DNA from: an uncultured Bacteroides sp.
GTDB lineage: Bacteria; Bacteroidota; Bacteroidia; Bacteroidales; Bacteroidaceae
Assembly (NCBI GenBank): GCA_946628545.1
Contig: CAMOWU010000027.1
Coordinates: 1-36,475 of the forward strand
DNA: 36,475 bases
Reading direction: 5' to 3'
Part shown: positions 16,507 through 24,405 of the stretch, piece after piece
How positions within the stretch are numbered: the first letter of the stretch is position 1
Layout of the letters: each line of letters starts with the position of its first letter
Made by a program: the position numbers and the translations under genes
The notes under the pieces: generated by a model
The model's database searches: none
What the model was told of the DNA's origin: nothing
Seen by the model: only the letters and a program-made list of their open reading frames with translations

Positions 16507-16539
16507 CGGACGCGACACGTCGCGTCCCTACATGTGAAC
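16507..16539. repeat. Dispersed palindrome, family B
   Basis: A GGACGCGA-cacg-TCGCGTCC-type palindrome followed by CTACATGTGAAC. The 33 bases are identical, in reverse orientation, to 34966-34998. The rest of the gap from 16440 to 16704 shows no gene. Confidence 0.9.
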
Positions 16540-16704
16540 AGAGTCGTTTCTGAAAGACGTGAATTGTTAAAATTGAGTTAAAAACTGGAATTTCTGTCAT
16601 GCACCTGATTAAACCTTTTGAGTACTTGGATATCAAAAAGACAGTTGCAACTAAAAAACAGAGACAGAAACAACAAGTGTAACCCATTCAAACAAACAAC
16701 CATT

Positions 16705-17151
16705 ATGAAAACTTTCATTATCGCTATCATATCGGCATTCATCATCAACGCCAACGCCTTCGCAGGCAACGACAACAAGGGCTTCAACAAAAAGCAGTTC
16801 GCACAGAAGCGCACCGAGCAGATGACCAACCGCTACGGTCTGAGCAAGAAACAAGCCAAGGAAGTGTATGAAATCAACGAGAAACTGGGACAGATCATCG
16901 CTGACAACACACCAGCCGCCGCTCATTCCACCAACAAGCAGACACTCAGGAACCAGCAGCCAGGAATGCTCCAGAAAGCCACAGTGGCCTACGACCTCGC
17001 ACTTCAGAAGATCCTCAACTTCCAGCAGTACAACGACTACCTCGCCGACAAGGCCGCCCACCAGAACCACGGCCCACAGGCACACCACCGCGCTTCGTTG
17101 GCACACAACCACTTCGCCCACGCACCCCGCATCAGCGTGAAGCGCCACTAA
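16705..17151 (+). CDS. Small secreted helical protein with His-rich tail
   Basis: From the ATG at 16705 the product is 148 residues with a signal peptide (MKTFIIAIISAFIINANAFA-GN). The mature part has a helix-rich block with QFAQKRTEQMTNRYGLSKKQAKEVYEIN, reminiscent of the Spy/LTxxQ-like or DUF4890-type small periplasmic proteins found in Prevotella. The C-terminal 35 residues contain nine His (NHGPQAHHRASLAHNHFAHAP). The tail could bind metal ions or simply reflect a low-complexity end. I do not recognise a definite family. It has no obvious operon partner; a strong hairpin follows at once. Confidence 0.7.
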   Translation: MKTFIIAIISAFIINANAFAGNDNKGFNKKQFAQKRTEQMTNRYGLSKKQAKEVYEINEKLGQIIADNTPAAAHSTNKQTLRNQQPGMLQKATVAYDLALQKILNFQQYNDYLADKAAHQNHGPQAHHRASLAHNHFAHAPRISVKRH

Positions 17152-17173
17152 TCAGCCAGGCAGCACACTGCCA

Positions 17174-17220
17174 GCCCTCAAGGTCCTTAAAGTCGCAATG
17201 ACTTTAAGGACCTTGAGGGC
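17174..17220. terminator. Strong hairpin after the small secreted protein
   Basis: A perfect 21-base-pair stem (17174-17194 with 17200-17220) and a 5-base loop, beginning GCCCTCAAGG. No long U-tract follows, so it may act as a bidirectional or factor-aided terminator. Confidence 0.7.
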
Positions 17221-17225
17221 TTATA

Positions 17226-17399
17226 AGGGGAAGTTAAAGGGGAAGTTAAAGGGGGAGTTAAAGGGGAAGTTAAAGGGGGAGTTAAAATGGAAGTGAAAGT
17301 GGAAGTTAAAGAGGAAGTTAAAGGGGGAGTTAAAGGGGAAGTTAAAGGGGAAGTGAAAGAGGAAGTGAAAGTGGAAGTTAAAGAGGAAGTGAAAATGGG
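17226..17399. repeat. Tandem array of 12-base unit, GGGGAAGTTAAA type, about 14 copies
   Basis: Units keep the 12-base period exactly and vary at a few positions (GGGG/GAGG/GTGG/ATGG; GTT/GTG). The same unit forms the array at 34433-34541. Because 12 is a multiple of three, the minus strand shows an artificial open frame of LTSP/LTPP repeats. Confidence 0.95.
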
Positions 17400-17467
17400 A
17401 GGGTATGCGCTACGATGATAGCGCAAGTGGAAAATACGTGCACTGAAGCAAAAAAATAAGGTAAATA

Positions 17468-17498
17468 TTGTGTATGTCGTCAAAATGTCGTAATTTTG
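17468..17498 (+). promoter_or_regulatory. Promoter of the histidine operon leader
   Basis: TTG (17468-17470), a 20-base spacer and TAATTTTG (17491-17498) match the Bacteroidetes consensus. Transcription would begin about 15-20 bases before the leader-peptide ATG. Confidence 0.78.
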
Positions 17499-17522
17499 CA
17501 CAAAATTCAAACAAAAATCAAC

Positions 17523-17567
17523 ATGACAGTCCTCGCCCTCCATCATCATCACCATTGCACCTTCTGA
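17523..17567 (+). CDS. hisL: Histidine operon leader peptide, MTVLALHHHHHCTF
   Basis: A 14-codon frame directly after the hisG promoter, with five consecutive His codons (17541-17555). Such runs are the sensing device of his attenuators: low charged tRNA-His stalls the ribosome there. GTCCTC (17529-17534) and CATCA in the His run can pair with TGATG and GAGGAC at about 17590-17602, so the coding region takes part in the leader's fold. The frame is too short for ordinary gene finding. Symbol used by analogy with the enterobacterial leader; the sequence itself is not similar beyond the His run. Confidence 0.85.
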   Translation: MTVLALHHHHHCTF

Positions 17568-17621
17568 AATCTTTCGGGAGCCGCACTACTGATGCTGAGG
17601 ACCAAGACATACAGTAATGAA

Positions 17622-17660
17622 AAAGAGCTTGCCGATTGCTAAGGCAGGCTCTTTTTTATT
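17622..17660 (+). terminator. Intrinsic terminator of the his attenuator
   Basis: A 12-pair stem with one G-U pair, AAAGAGCTTGCC (17622-17633) with GGCAGGCTCTTT (17643-17654), a 9-base loop, and a run of T to 17657. It lies between leader peptide and hisG. An ATG at 17617 that would extend hisG is part of this hairpin's base and is not a likely start. Confidence 0.88.
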
Positions 17661-17700
17661 TCAACCATTCCCAACGAAATCAACTAAAACCAATAAATAT

Positions 17701-18552
17701 ATGTTAAGAATTGCCGTACAATCGAAAGGCCGCCTGTTTGAAGACACCATGTCGCTGCTGGCAGAGGCCGACATCAAGGTAAGCAGCGTGAAGCGCACCC
17801 TGCTTGTGGAAAGCAGCAACTTCCCCGTGGAAATCCTCTATCTCAGAGACGACGACATTCCACAGACCGTGGCTTCCGGCGTGGCCGACCTTGGTATCGT
17901 GGGTGAGAACGAGTTTATCGAGCGAGGTGAAGAAGCCGACATCATCCGTCGGCTGGGCTTCAGCAAATGCCGTCTGTCGCTCGCCATCCCCAAAGCAGAA
18001 AACTACACAGGAGTAAAATGGTTTGAGGGCAAGACCATCGCCACCTCCTACCCCGTCATCCTCCGCCGCTTCATGGAGGAGTCGGGAGTGAAGATGAACA
18101 TCCACGTCATCACAGGCAGTGTGGAGATAGCTCCTGGCATCGGACTTGCCGACGGCATCTTCGACATCGTCAGCAGTGGTTCGACCCTCGTGAGCAACAA
18201 CCTGCGCGAGGTGGAAGTGGTGATGAAGAGCGAGGCTCTGCTCATCGGCAACAAGTACCTCACCGAAGAGAAACGCGCCATCCTCGACGAACTGCTTTTC
18301 AGAATCGAGGCCGTGAAGATGGCTGAAGACAAGAAATACGTGCTGATGAACGCACCCACAGAGAAAGTGAAGGACATTATCAATATCCTTCCAGGAGCCA
18401 AGAGCCCCACAGTGATGTCGCTCGCCACCGAAGGATGGAGCAGCGTCCACACCGTAGTGAGCCAGAAACGTTTCTGGGAAGTCATTGGACAACTCAAGGC
18501 CCTCGGAGCAGAAGGCATCCTCGTGCTGCCTATCGAGAAAATGATTCTATAA
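17701..18552 (+). CDS. hisG: ATP phosphoribosyltransferase, long form
   Basis: HisG joins ATP and PRPP in the first step of histidine synthesis. From the ATG at 17701 the product is 283 residues, the long form that carries its own C-terminal regulatory domain and needs no HisZ. Landmarks are MLRIAVQSKGRLFEDT, VADLGIVGENEF, the PRPP-loop-type segment DGIFDIVSSGSTLVSNNLREVE (E-I-...-SGxT), and a C-terminal ACT-like part with INILPGAKSPTVMSL and EGILVLPIEKMIL. Histidine should inhibit the enzyme allosterically, as known for long-form HisG. It is preceded by an attenuator and followed by an inverted-repeat element, then hisD. Confidence 0.97.
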   Translation: MLRIAVQSKGRLFEDTMSLLAEADIKVSSVKRTLLVESSNFPVEILYLRDDDIPQTVASGVADLGIVGENEFIERGEEADIIRRLGFSKCRLSLAIPKAENYTGVKWFEGKTIATSYPVILRRFMEESGVKMNIHVITGSVEIAPGIGLADGIFDIVSSGSTLVSNNLREVEVVMKSEALLIGNKYLTEEKRAILDELLFRIEAVKMAEDKKYVLMNAPTEKVKDIINILPGAKSPTVMSLATEGWSSVHTVVSQKRFWEVIGQLKALGAEGILVLPIEKMIL

Positions 18553-18553
18553 G

Positions 18554-18831
18554 TTAAGGGGACTTCTATAAATTCCCCGTTCATCAAACTATTAATCCTA
18601 AAAGGCTGATATGAACTCTTTCGTAATTTCTGACGCATTCAGGGCTGCGCCTCAGCATAACTTAAATAAATTTAGCTCTGCTTTCGGCTTGCACCTGAAT
18701 TCTGGTCTTTCTTTGCATCTGGCTGCTTGTCATTCGGTCACAATGCCCGCATTGCTCCCTCATGCCGCACAGCCATCTGCTAAAGAAATCCTTCAGAAAT
18801 TCCTGAAAGGCAATTTATAGAAGCCCCTTAA
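18554..18831. mobile_element. Inverted-repeat element (MITE-like) between hisG and hisD
   Basis: The 278-base stretch is bounded by imperfect inverted repeats of 23-24 bases: TTAAGGGGACTTCTATAAAT at the left (from 18554) and ATTTATAGAAGCCCCTTAA at the right (to 18831), differing by one inserted A and one substitution. Both ends are TTAA, which could be a target duplication or part of the repeats. Inside is a 69-codon open frame (18611-18820) whose product is not recognised; it may be a chance frame or a relic. No transposase is encoded. The left end begins one base after the hisG stop and the right end is nine bases before the hisD ATG, so the element fills the intercistronic gap without breaking either gene. 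Confidence 0.65.
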
Positions 18832-18840
18832 TACATCAAT

Positions 18841-20133
18841 ATGAATATACTTAAATATCCATCCAGAGAGGATTGGCAGTCGGTTTGCACCCGCCCGCAC
18901 ATCGACAATTCGTCACTCCGACAACTGGTGAAGAACGTGCTCGATGCCATCCGGCAGGAAGGCGACGAGGCCGTAAGGCGATATGAGAAAGAATTCGACA
19001 AGGTGGAGCTTGCCGACCTTCAGGTCAGCGAAGCCGAACTGGCAGAATCGGACCGTCTTGTCAGTGAGGAGTTGAAGTCAGCCCTTCGCCTCGCCCATCA
19101 GAACATCTCCCGATTCCATTCTTCACAGGCTTTCGAGAGCCACAAGGTGGAGACCTGCCAAGGAGTGACTTGCTGGCAGAAAGCAGTGCCTGTGGAGAAG
19201 GTGGGATTATACATCCCCGGAGGCACCGCCCCACTCTTCTCTACCGTGCTGATGCTCGCCACCCCAGCCCGCATCGCCGGTTGCAGCGAGATTGTGCTCT
19301 GCACCCCGCCCAACCGTGAGGGCAAGGTCAATCCAGCCATACTGCAAGCCGCCAAGATTGCCGGTGTGAGCAAGATCTTCAAGATCGGAGGTGTGCAGGC
19401 TATCGGCGCCATGGCCTACGGAACGGAGAGCGTGCCCAAGGTGTATAAGATTTTCGGCCCTGGCAACCAGTTTGTGGTTTGCGCCAAACAGATAGTCAGT
19501 GTCGCTGACGTAGCCATCGACATGCCTGCAGGTCCGTCGGAAGTGGAGGTTGTGGCGGATGCAAGCGCCAACCCCGCTTTTGTGGCAGCCGACCTGCTCT
19601 CGCAAGCCGAACACGGAGTGGACAGCCAGGTGCTGCTCGTCACCACCAGCGAATCCCTGATCGAACAAGTACAGGCTGAGATTGAACGTCAGTTGGCCCT
19701 CCTTCCCCGCAAGGACATAGCCATGAAGAGTCTTGGCAACAGCCATATCGTCTTGCTTCGCGACATGAGTGAAGTGATGGAACTGACCAATGAATACGCT
19801 CCCGAACACCTTATCCTCGCTGTGGAAGATGCAGAGCAAGTGGCAGAACAAGTGCGCAACGCCGGATCGGTGTTTATCGGCAACTATTCGTGTGAGTCGG
19901 CAGGCGACTATGCCTCCGGCACCAACCACACCCTGCCCACCAATGGCTACGCCAAGGCCTACAGTGGAGTCTGCCTCGACAGTTTCATGAAGAAGATCAC
20001 GTTCCAGCGCCTCACGTCAGAGGGCATCCTGACCATCGGTCCTGCCGTCATGGAAATGGCGCACAATGAACAGCTCGACGCCCACCACAATGCCATGGCT
20101 GTCCGGCTGAAAGCCGTCAAGGAAGAAAATTAG
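18841..20133 (+). CDS. hisD: Histidinol dehydrogenase
   Basis: HisD oxidises L-histidinol to histidine in two NAD-dependent steps. The 430-residue length is normal. Key pieces are YIPGGTAPLFSTVLM, GPGNQFVVCAKQ, IDMPAGPSEVEVVAD, the zinc-ligand segment LLSQAEHG (Gln and His), the catalytic EHL in YAPEHLILAVED, GDYASGTNHTLPT with the third ligand Asp, and LDAHHNAM with the last His ligand. All expected active-site residues are present. It is the second and last histidine gene here; hisC and hisB, often next in Bacteroidales, do not follow. Confidence 0.97.
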   Translation: MNILKYPSREDWQSVCTRPHIDNSSLRQLVKNVLDAIRQEGDEAVRRYEKEFDKVELADLQVSEAELAESDRLVSEELKSALRLAHQNISRFHSSQAFESHKVETCQGVTCWQKAVPVEKVGLYIPGGTAPLFSTVLMLATPARIAGCSEIVLCTPPNREGKVNPAILQAAKIAGVSKIFKIGGVQAIGAMAYGTESVPKVYKIFGPGNQFVVCAKQIVSVADVAIDMPAGPSEVEVVADASANPAFVAADLLSQAEHGVDSQVLLVTTSESLIEQVQAEIERQLALLPRKDIAMKSLGNSHIVLLRDMSEVMELTNEYAPEHLILAVEDAEQVAEQVRNAGSVFIGNYSCESAGDYASGTNHTLPTNGYAKAYSGVCLDSFMKKITFQRLTSEGILTIGPAVMEMAHNEQLDAHHNAMAVRLKAVKEEN

Positions 20134-20187
20134 TGGATTCGCCATAAAAAAATTTGATACTTGTTCCAAAGTTTCACAACAAAATTG

Positions 20188-20195
20188 TATATTTG
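20188..20195 (+). promoter_or_regulatory. Probable -7 box for the OmpA-family lipoprotein gene
   Basis: TATATTTG about 45 bases before the ATG at 20240. A TTG-containing -33 element at proper spacing is not clear. Its presence argues that the his operon ends after hisD. Confidence 0.45.
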
Positions 20196-20239
20196 CATAA
20201 TCTATCATGCAATTATTCAACTTATAAACATACTGCATT

Positions 20240-20935
20240 ATGAAACATCTGAAATTTCATGCTTTCGCATTGGGTGCCCTGATGCTCTTGTCGAGCAGTT
20301 GCGGCACGATGAACAACACGACTAAGGGTGGTATAATAGGTGGTGGCAGTGGTGCTGCCATTGGTGCTATCATCGGAGCTATCGCAGGCGACGGCAAAGG
20401 TGCTGCCATAGGCGCCGCTATAGGTACTGCTGTAGGTGGAACTGCTGGAGTGCTCATCGGTAAGAAGATGGACAAGGCTGAGAAGGCAGCCGCTGCCATC
20501 GAGAACGCCAAGGCTGAGAAGGTGGTGGATGTCAACGGACTCGATGCCGTGAAGGTGACATTCGACTCTGGTATCCTTTTCGCCAAGAACAAGGCCGACC
20601 TGAGCGAGGAAGCCAAAATCTCTCTCGCCAAGTTCGCTAAGGTTCTGGAAGACTATGCCGACACCGACGTGATGATTGTGGGTCACACCGACATCACCGG
20701 TAACGACAAGATCAACATTCCTCTGTCGCAGAAGAGAGCCCAGTCGGTCAACGACTACCTGCACAAATGCGGTGTGAGCGACAAGCAGATCAAGTCAATC
20801 GAAGGCAAGGGATCATCTGAGCCTGTTGCATCCAACGAGACCGACGAGGGCCGCAAGCTCAACCGTCGTGTGGAAGTGTATATGTACGCCAGCGAGGAGA
20901 TGATCAAAGCCGCCAACGAAGGAACTCTCCAATAA
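20240..20935 (+). CDS. OmpA-family lipoprotein with glycine zipper
   Basis: A 231-residue protein with a lipoprotein signal (LMLLSSSC, Cys21). Residues about 30-75 are a glycine-zipper stretch (GGIIGGGSGAAIGAIIGAIA and on) that could insert in membrane. The OmpA C-terminal peptidoglycan-binding domain covers about residues 100-215: VTFDSGILFAKNKADLSEEA, VGHTDITGNDKINIPLSQKRA and TDEGRKLNRRVEV, where Asp and Arg bind diaminopimelate in known homologues. It probably tethers the outer membrane to peptidoglycan. The build is like YiaD-type lipoproteins. It is closely followed by mtgA, which fits a cell-wall context. Confidence 0.93.
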   Translation: MKHLKFHAFALGALMLLSSSCGTMNNTTKGGIIGGGSGAAIGAIIGAIAGDGKGAAIGAAIGTAVGGTAGVLIGKKMDKAEKAAAAIENAKAEKVVDVNGLDAVKVTFDSGILFAKNKADLSEEAKISLAKFAKVLEDYADTDVMIVGHTDITGNDKINIPLSQKRAQSVNDYLHKCGVSDKQIKSIEGKGSSEPVASNETDEGRKLNRRVEVYMYASEEMIKAANEGTLQ

Positions 20936-20968
20936 GGAGAAGGCTAAGCCCTAAACTATTCTACCGCT

Positions 20969-21718
20969 TTGAAAAAGATCTTCCGATTCATCAAACGGAC
21001 AATCATGTGGATACTCATTCTGTTCTTCGGAATGAGTATCCTCACTGTTATAGTCTATAAGTACTTTCCCGTCTATGTCACCCCGTTGATGCTCATCCGC
21101 TGTTGCGAGCAAATCAAGAACGGCGAGAAACTGAAACTGAAGCACGAATGGAAAGACTGGGACGAGATCAGCGAGTACATGCCCTTGGCTGCATGGGCTG
21201 CCGAAGACCAGATGTTCATCTACCACGACGGCTTCGATCTCGAAGCCATCCAAGAAGCCAGGAAGACGAACAAGGAACGCGGCAAGATTGTACGAGGTGC
21301 CAGCACCATCAGCCAGCAGACCGCCAAGAATCTTTTCCTCTGGCCCGAATCATCATGGTTGAGAAAGGGACTGGAAGTCTATTTCACCATTCTCATCGAG
21401 GCTTTCTGGGACAAGCACCGCATCATCGAGGTCTATGTCAACTCCATCGAGATGGGCAATGGCATCTATGGTGTGGAAGCTGTGGCAAGGGAGAACTTCG
21501 GTTGTTCGGCCAAAGACCTGACCAAGCAACAATGCGCCCTCATCGCAGCCACACTGCCCAATCCAAAGGTTTACAGCAGCGCCACTCCTTCCAAGTACAT
21601 GTACAGTAGGCAACGCTGGATCCTCCGACAGATGCGCAATCTCGGCAACCGTTTCCCCACAGAAGAGGAAATCAAGGAGATGAGGGAAAAGAAGAAAGAG
21701 AAGAAGAAAACAAAATAA
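20969..21718 (+). CDS. mtgA: Monofunctional peptidoglycan glycosyltransferase
   Basis: A GT51 enzyme that polymerises lipid II into glycan strands. The frame from a TTG at 20969 gives 249 residues starting KKIFRFIKRTIMWILILFFG, a membrane anchor preceded by positive charges. An ATG at 21005 would cut into the basic N-terminal region, so TTG is preferred, although not proven. GT51 motifs: AEDQMFIYHDGFD with the catalytic Glu, GASTISQQTAKNLFLW, and KHRIIEVYVNSIEMGNGIYG. The length excludes a fused penicillin-binding domain. The C-terminus is a Lys/Glu-rich tail. It sits 33 bases after the OmpA-family gene and ends at a strong terminator. Confidence 0.94.
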   Translation: MKKIFRFIKRTIMWILILFFGMSILTVIVYKYFPVYVTPLMLIRCCEQIKNGEKLKLKHEWKDWDEISEYMPLAAWAAEDQMFIYHDGFDLEAIQEARKTNKERGKIVRGASTISQQTAKNLFLWPESSWLRKGLEVYFTILIEAFWDKHRIIEVYVNSIEMGNGIYGVEAVARENFGCSAKDLTKQQCALIAATLPNPKVYSSATPSKYMYSRQRWILRQMRNLGNRFPTEEEIKEMREKKKEKKKTK

Positions 21719-21738
21719 GAGTGAAACACAGTTCACAC

Positions 21739-21771
21739 AAAAGAGCCCGGGCAAATTGCTCGGGCGCTTTT
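21739..21771. terminator. Bidirectional terminator between mtgA and glyA
   Basis: AAAAGAGCCCGGGCA (21739-21753) pairs with TGCTCGGGCGCTTTT (21757-21771) with one mismatch and one wobble. A-rich and T-rich flanks let it work on both strands. Confidence 0.82.
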
Positions 21772-21793
21772 ATGTGATTGGATATGATGTTGA

Positions 21794-23074
21794 TTACCAA
21801 GCAAAAAGTGGATAATCCTTCATGATCTCATTGACATGGGCGCGTACGCGAGCGATCACCTGATCGTTCTCGGGATCGTTGAGCACAGTCTCGATCATGT
21901 CGGCGATCTCGATCATCAGGTCTTCCTTGGCACCGCGAGTGGTGATGGCAGGTGTGCCCAAGCGGATACCAGATGTGAGGAATGCGCTGCGAGAGTCGAA
22001 AGGCACCATGTTCTTGTTGGCTGTGATATCAGCAGCTACGAGAGCCTTCTCAGCCACCTTACCTGTGAGTTCGGGATACTTGGTGCGAAGGTCAACAAGC
22101 ATGGAGTGGTTGTCGGTGCCACCAGAGCAGATCATGAAACCACGGTCCATCAGGGCCTGAGCCAACACGGCGGCGTTCTTCTGCACCTGCTTCTGATAGT
22201 CATTGAACTCAGGCTGCAAAGCCTCGCCGAAAGCCACGGCCTTGGCGGCGATAACATGCTCAAGCGGTCCACCCTGCTGTCCGGGGAACACGGCGCTGTT
22301 GATGAGTTGCGACATCATCTTCACCTGTCCCTTAGGAGTGGTGAGGCCCCATGGGTTCTCGAAGTCCTTGCCCAGAAGGATGATACCGCCACGCGGACCA
22401 CGAAGTGTCTTGTGGGTGGTGGAAGTGACGATGTGGGCATACTTGAGCGGATTGTCGAGCAGTCCGGCAGCGATGAGTCCTGCAGGGTGTGCCATGTCGA
22501 TCATGAGCAATGCCCCTACCTCATCAGCTATCTGGCGCATACGTGCATAGTCCCATTCACGGGAGTAAGCCGAACCACCACCGATGATGAGCTTGGGTTT
22601 GTGCTCCAGAGCCAAACGCTCCATCTCGTCGTAATCCACGCGCTGGGTCTCCCTGTTGAGGTTGTAGCCTACAGGCTTGTAAAGGATGCCTGAGGTGTTG
22701 ACCAGCGAGCCATGGCTGAGGTGACCGCCGTGGTCGAGGTTCAGTCCCATGAAGGTGTCGCCTGGCTTGAGCACTGTGAGCAGCACAGCCGCGTTGGCCT
22801 GTGCGCCGGAGTGTGGCTGAACGTTGGCGTACTCAGCACCGAAGAGTTGCTTCACACGCTCGATGGCGAGTGTCTCGGTCTGATCGACCACCTCGCAACC
22901 TCCGTAATAGCGCTTGCCTGGATAACCCTCGGCATACTTGTTGGTGAGGCATGAGCCCATGGCTTCCATCACCTGGTCGCTCACGAAATTCTCAGATGCA
23001 ATCAGTTCTATGCCTTTCAACTGGCGCTGGTGCTCTTTTTCTATGAGCTCGAATATTGCTTCGTCTCTTTTCAT
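21794..23074 (-). CDS. glyA: Serine hydroxymethyltransferase
   Basis: GlyA interconverts serine and glycine with tetrahydrofolate, using PLP in the cytoplasm. The 426-residue protein has [12 protein letters not shown], the substrate-contact region [41 protein letters not shown] and the PLP-lysine motif [12 protein letters not shown] with Lys222. The length and all motifs are normal. It is transcribed toward mtgA and ends at the shared terminator. The 5' region holds a degenerate family B palindrome rather than a clear promoter. Confidence 0.98.
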   Translation of the reverse strand: MKRDEAIFELIEKEHQRQLKGIELIASENFVSDQVMEAMGSCLTNKYAEGYPGKRYYGGCEVVDQTETLAIERVKQLFGAEYANVQPHSGAQANAAVLLTVLKPGDTFMGLNLDHGGHLSHGSLVNTSGILYKPVGYNLNRETQRVDYDEMERLALEHKPKLIIGGGSAYSREWDYARMRQIADEVGALLMIDMAHPAGLIAAGLLDNPLKYAHIVTSTTHKTLRGPRGGIILLGKDFENPWGLTTPKGQVKMMSQLINSAVFPGQQGGPLEHVIAAKAVAFGEALQPEFNDYQKQVQKNAAVLAQALMDRGFMICSGGTDNHSMLVDLRTKYPELTGKVAEKALVAADITANKNMVPFDSRSAFLTSGIRLGTPAITTRGAKEDLMIEIADMIETVLNDPENDQVIARVRAHVNEIMKDYPLFAW

Positions 23075-23125
23075 AATAATGTATGTTTTTTGATTGTTTT
23101 ATACCTGGAGTGGATGCGCTATCAT

Positions 23126-23153
23126 CGGAGACGCTACACATCGCTTCCCTACA
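23126..23153. repeat. Degenerate family B palindrome
   Basis: CGGAGACGCTACACATCGCT then TCCCTACA resembles the family B sequence with several changes. The sequence before it (CGCTATCAT) also resembles that before the copy at 24035-24060 (CGCTATGAT). Confidence 0.55.
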
Positions 23154-23159
23154 AAGCAA

Positions 23160-23193
23160 AAAAACTCATCCCAACTGCTCAGGATGAGTTTTT
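23160..23193 (-). terminator. Terminator of the rplU-rpmA operon
   Basis: A perfect 12-pair stem, AAAAACTCATCC with GGATGAGTTTTT, and a 10-base loop. On the minus strand the second arm ends in a T run, directly after rpmA. Confidence 0.85.
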
Positions 23194-23223
23194 ATCATTT
23201 GTTTTCACGCATACACGTTCACA

Positions 23224-23487
23224 CTAAGCTTCTGCTACTGGTTCAACAGATACATAGCTTCTGTCCTTGCGGCCTCTCTTGAACGAAACGATACCGTCGA
23301 TGAGAGCGTAGAGAGTGTGGTCAGAACCCATACCCACGTTCTTGCCAGGGTTGTGTACTGTGCCGCGCTGACGTACGATGATGTTGCCAGCCTTGGCAAA
23401 CTGACCACCGAACAATTTGAGACCGAGTCGTTTAGAATGTGACTCACGGCCGTTCTTAGAACTACCTACACCTTTTTTATGTGCCAT
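23224..23487 (-). CDS. rpmA: Large ribosomal subunit protein bL27
   Basis: An 87-residue protein beginning [20 protein letters not shown] and containing [10 protein letters not shown], the standard bL27 core near the peptidyl-transferase centre. No Firmicutes-style N-terminal extension is present. It follows rplU by 35 bases, the conserved bL21-bL27 pair. Confidence 0.98.
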   Translation of the reverse strand: MAHKKGVGSSKNGRESHSKRLGLKLFGGQFAKAGNIIVRQRGTVHNPGKNVGMGSDHTLYALIDGIVSFKRGRKDRSYVSVEPVAEA

Positions 23488-23522
23488 TTCTCAATCTGAT
23501 TTTTTAATGTTAATAAATAAGG

Positions 23523-23840
23523 TTAAGCAACGACCGACTTGATAGTCAGCTTCGTGAACTGCTGGCGGTGGCCGTTGAGTTTGCGGTAACCCTTACGTCT
23601 TCTCTTGTGGAAAACGAGAACCTTATCACCCTTTACAAGTGGAGTAACTACTTCGCATACTACCTTTGCGCCCTCGACTGTAGGTGTGCCTACAACGATT
23701 GTTCCTTCATTGTCAACCAATAGAACCTTGTCGAACTCTACTGTTGCGTTTTCTTCAGCGTCCTTGATGTGGTGAACGAAAAGGCTCTTGCCTTCCTCTG
23801 CCTTGAACTGCTGACCGTTGATTTCTACGATTACGTACAT
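23523..23840 (-). CDS. rplU: Large ribosomal subunit protein bL21
   Basis: A 105-residue protein that begins [20 protein letters not shown], with [20 protein letters not shown] near the end, the signature of bL21. It binds 23S rRNA in the large subunit. It is the first gene of the rplU-rpmA pair and has an ideal promoter at 23929-23960, leaving an untranslated leader of about 80 bases that may hold regulation by a ribosomal protein; no known motif was recognised. Confidence 0.98.
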   Translation of the reverse strand: MYVIVEINGQQFKAEEGKSLFVHHIKDAEENATVEFDKVLLVDNEGTIVVGTPTVEGAKVVCEVVTPLVKGDKVLVFHKRRRKGYRKLNGHRQQFTKLTIKSVVA

Positions 23841-23928
23841 TGTTTAATGTTGTGATTTTTAACGGATTTTACCGGCGGGCGGAGTTCTTTTGATCCCACT
23901 TGATGAGCCCTACCGACATTTAACGGCG

Positions 23929-23960
23929 CAAAATTACAACTTTTTCAGCAACCAGCCAAA
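23929..23960 (-). promoter_or_regulatory. Promoter of rplU-rpmA
   Basis: On the minus strand, TTTG (23957-23960), a 20-base spacer and TAATTTTG (23929-23936): an exact Bacteroidetes consensus. Confidence 0.8.
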
Positions 23961-24034
23961 TTTTCTCCGCTATTTTTTCTTGTAAATATCTCTTTCTACG
24001 GTTTTTGCCTAAACGTGTCGCTTACGCTATGATT

Positions 24035-24060
24035 CGGACGCGACACGTCGCATCCCTACA
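24035..24060. repeat. Dispersed palindrome, family B
   Basis: CGGACGCGACACGTCGCATC followed by CCTACA, one base off the perfect palindrome at 16507-16539. It lies in the gap between rplU and the sigma factor. Confidence 0.85.
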
Positions 24061-24104
24061 CTGCCATCTACATCGCGGCATAACACAAAACATGAAAAAC
24101 GTTT

Positions 24105-24139
24105 GGCCGCAGGTGCCTGTCACTATCGCACCTGCGGCC
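24105..24139. other. Perfect GC-rich hairpin in a 590-base gene-free gap
   Basis: GGCCGCAGGTGC (24105-24116) pairs perfectly with GCACCTGCGGCC (24128-24139) around an 11-base loop. There is no T-run after it. The gap 23841-24429 otherwise contains the rplU promoter, a family B palindrome and the sigma-gene promoter; I see no protein-like frame in it. Confidence 0.6.
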
Positions 24140-24379
24140 GGTTGAAGACCTCCAGAAGAAGGAAGTCCTGATCATGGCATTAGAAATAATCTTCATCCAT
24201 GCAGTGTCGGAACCATCCGTCTTTCATGCGATGCTATTCTTCCTTTGGTAACGTAAACCTTCTCATTCTATGAATAACCTTTTTATTAACTTTTCGATGC
24301 AAAGTTAACGGCCAGGTGTCTCAAAACACGGTACAGATGCAAAGAAAATGAAGAAAAAATCATTTTTTACCGCAAAATG

Positions 24380-24405
24380 TGTCACAAAAGTGGTTCTTTT
24401 GCGTA
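24380..24405 (+). promoter_or_regulatory. Possible ECF-type promoter of the sigma operon
   Basis: TGTCAC (24380-24385), a 16-base spacer and CGTA (24402-24405) resemble ECF-dependent promoters, which usually have an AAC/CAC-like -35 and a CGT -10. This would mean the sigma factor promotes its own transcription. The TTCTTTTG in between is a weak alternative housekeeping box. Confidence 0.35.

Noticed and set aside
16651..17148. 165-codon minus-strand frame opposite the small secreted protein
   Set aside because: The plus-strand gene has a clear signal peptide; the other frame is a low-complexity Val/Leu shadow.
17187..17555. 122-codon minus-strand frame of LTSP/LTPP repeats
   Set aside because: Produced by the 12-base tandem array and running through the his promoter and leader; no protein-like start.
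17617..17700. N-terminal extension of hisG from ATG 17617
   Set aside because: The extension spans the attenuator terminator; conserved HisG begins at MLRIAVQSKG (17701).
18611..18820. 69-codon frame inside the inverted-repeat element as an independent gene
   Set aside because: No family recognised, no signal or domain, and it lies wholly within the element; kept only as a note in that entry.
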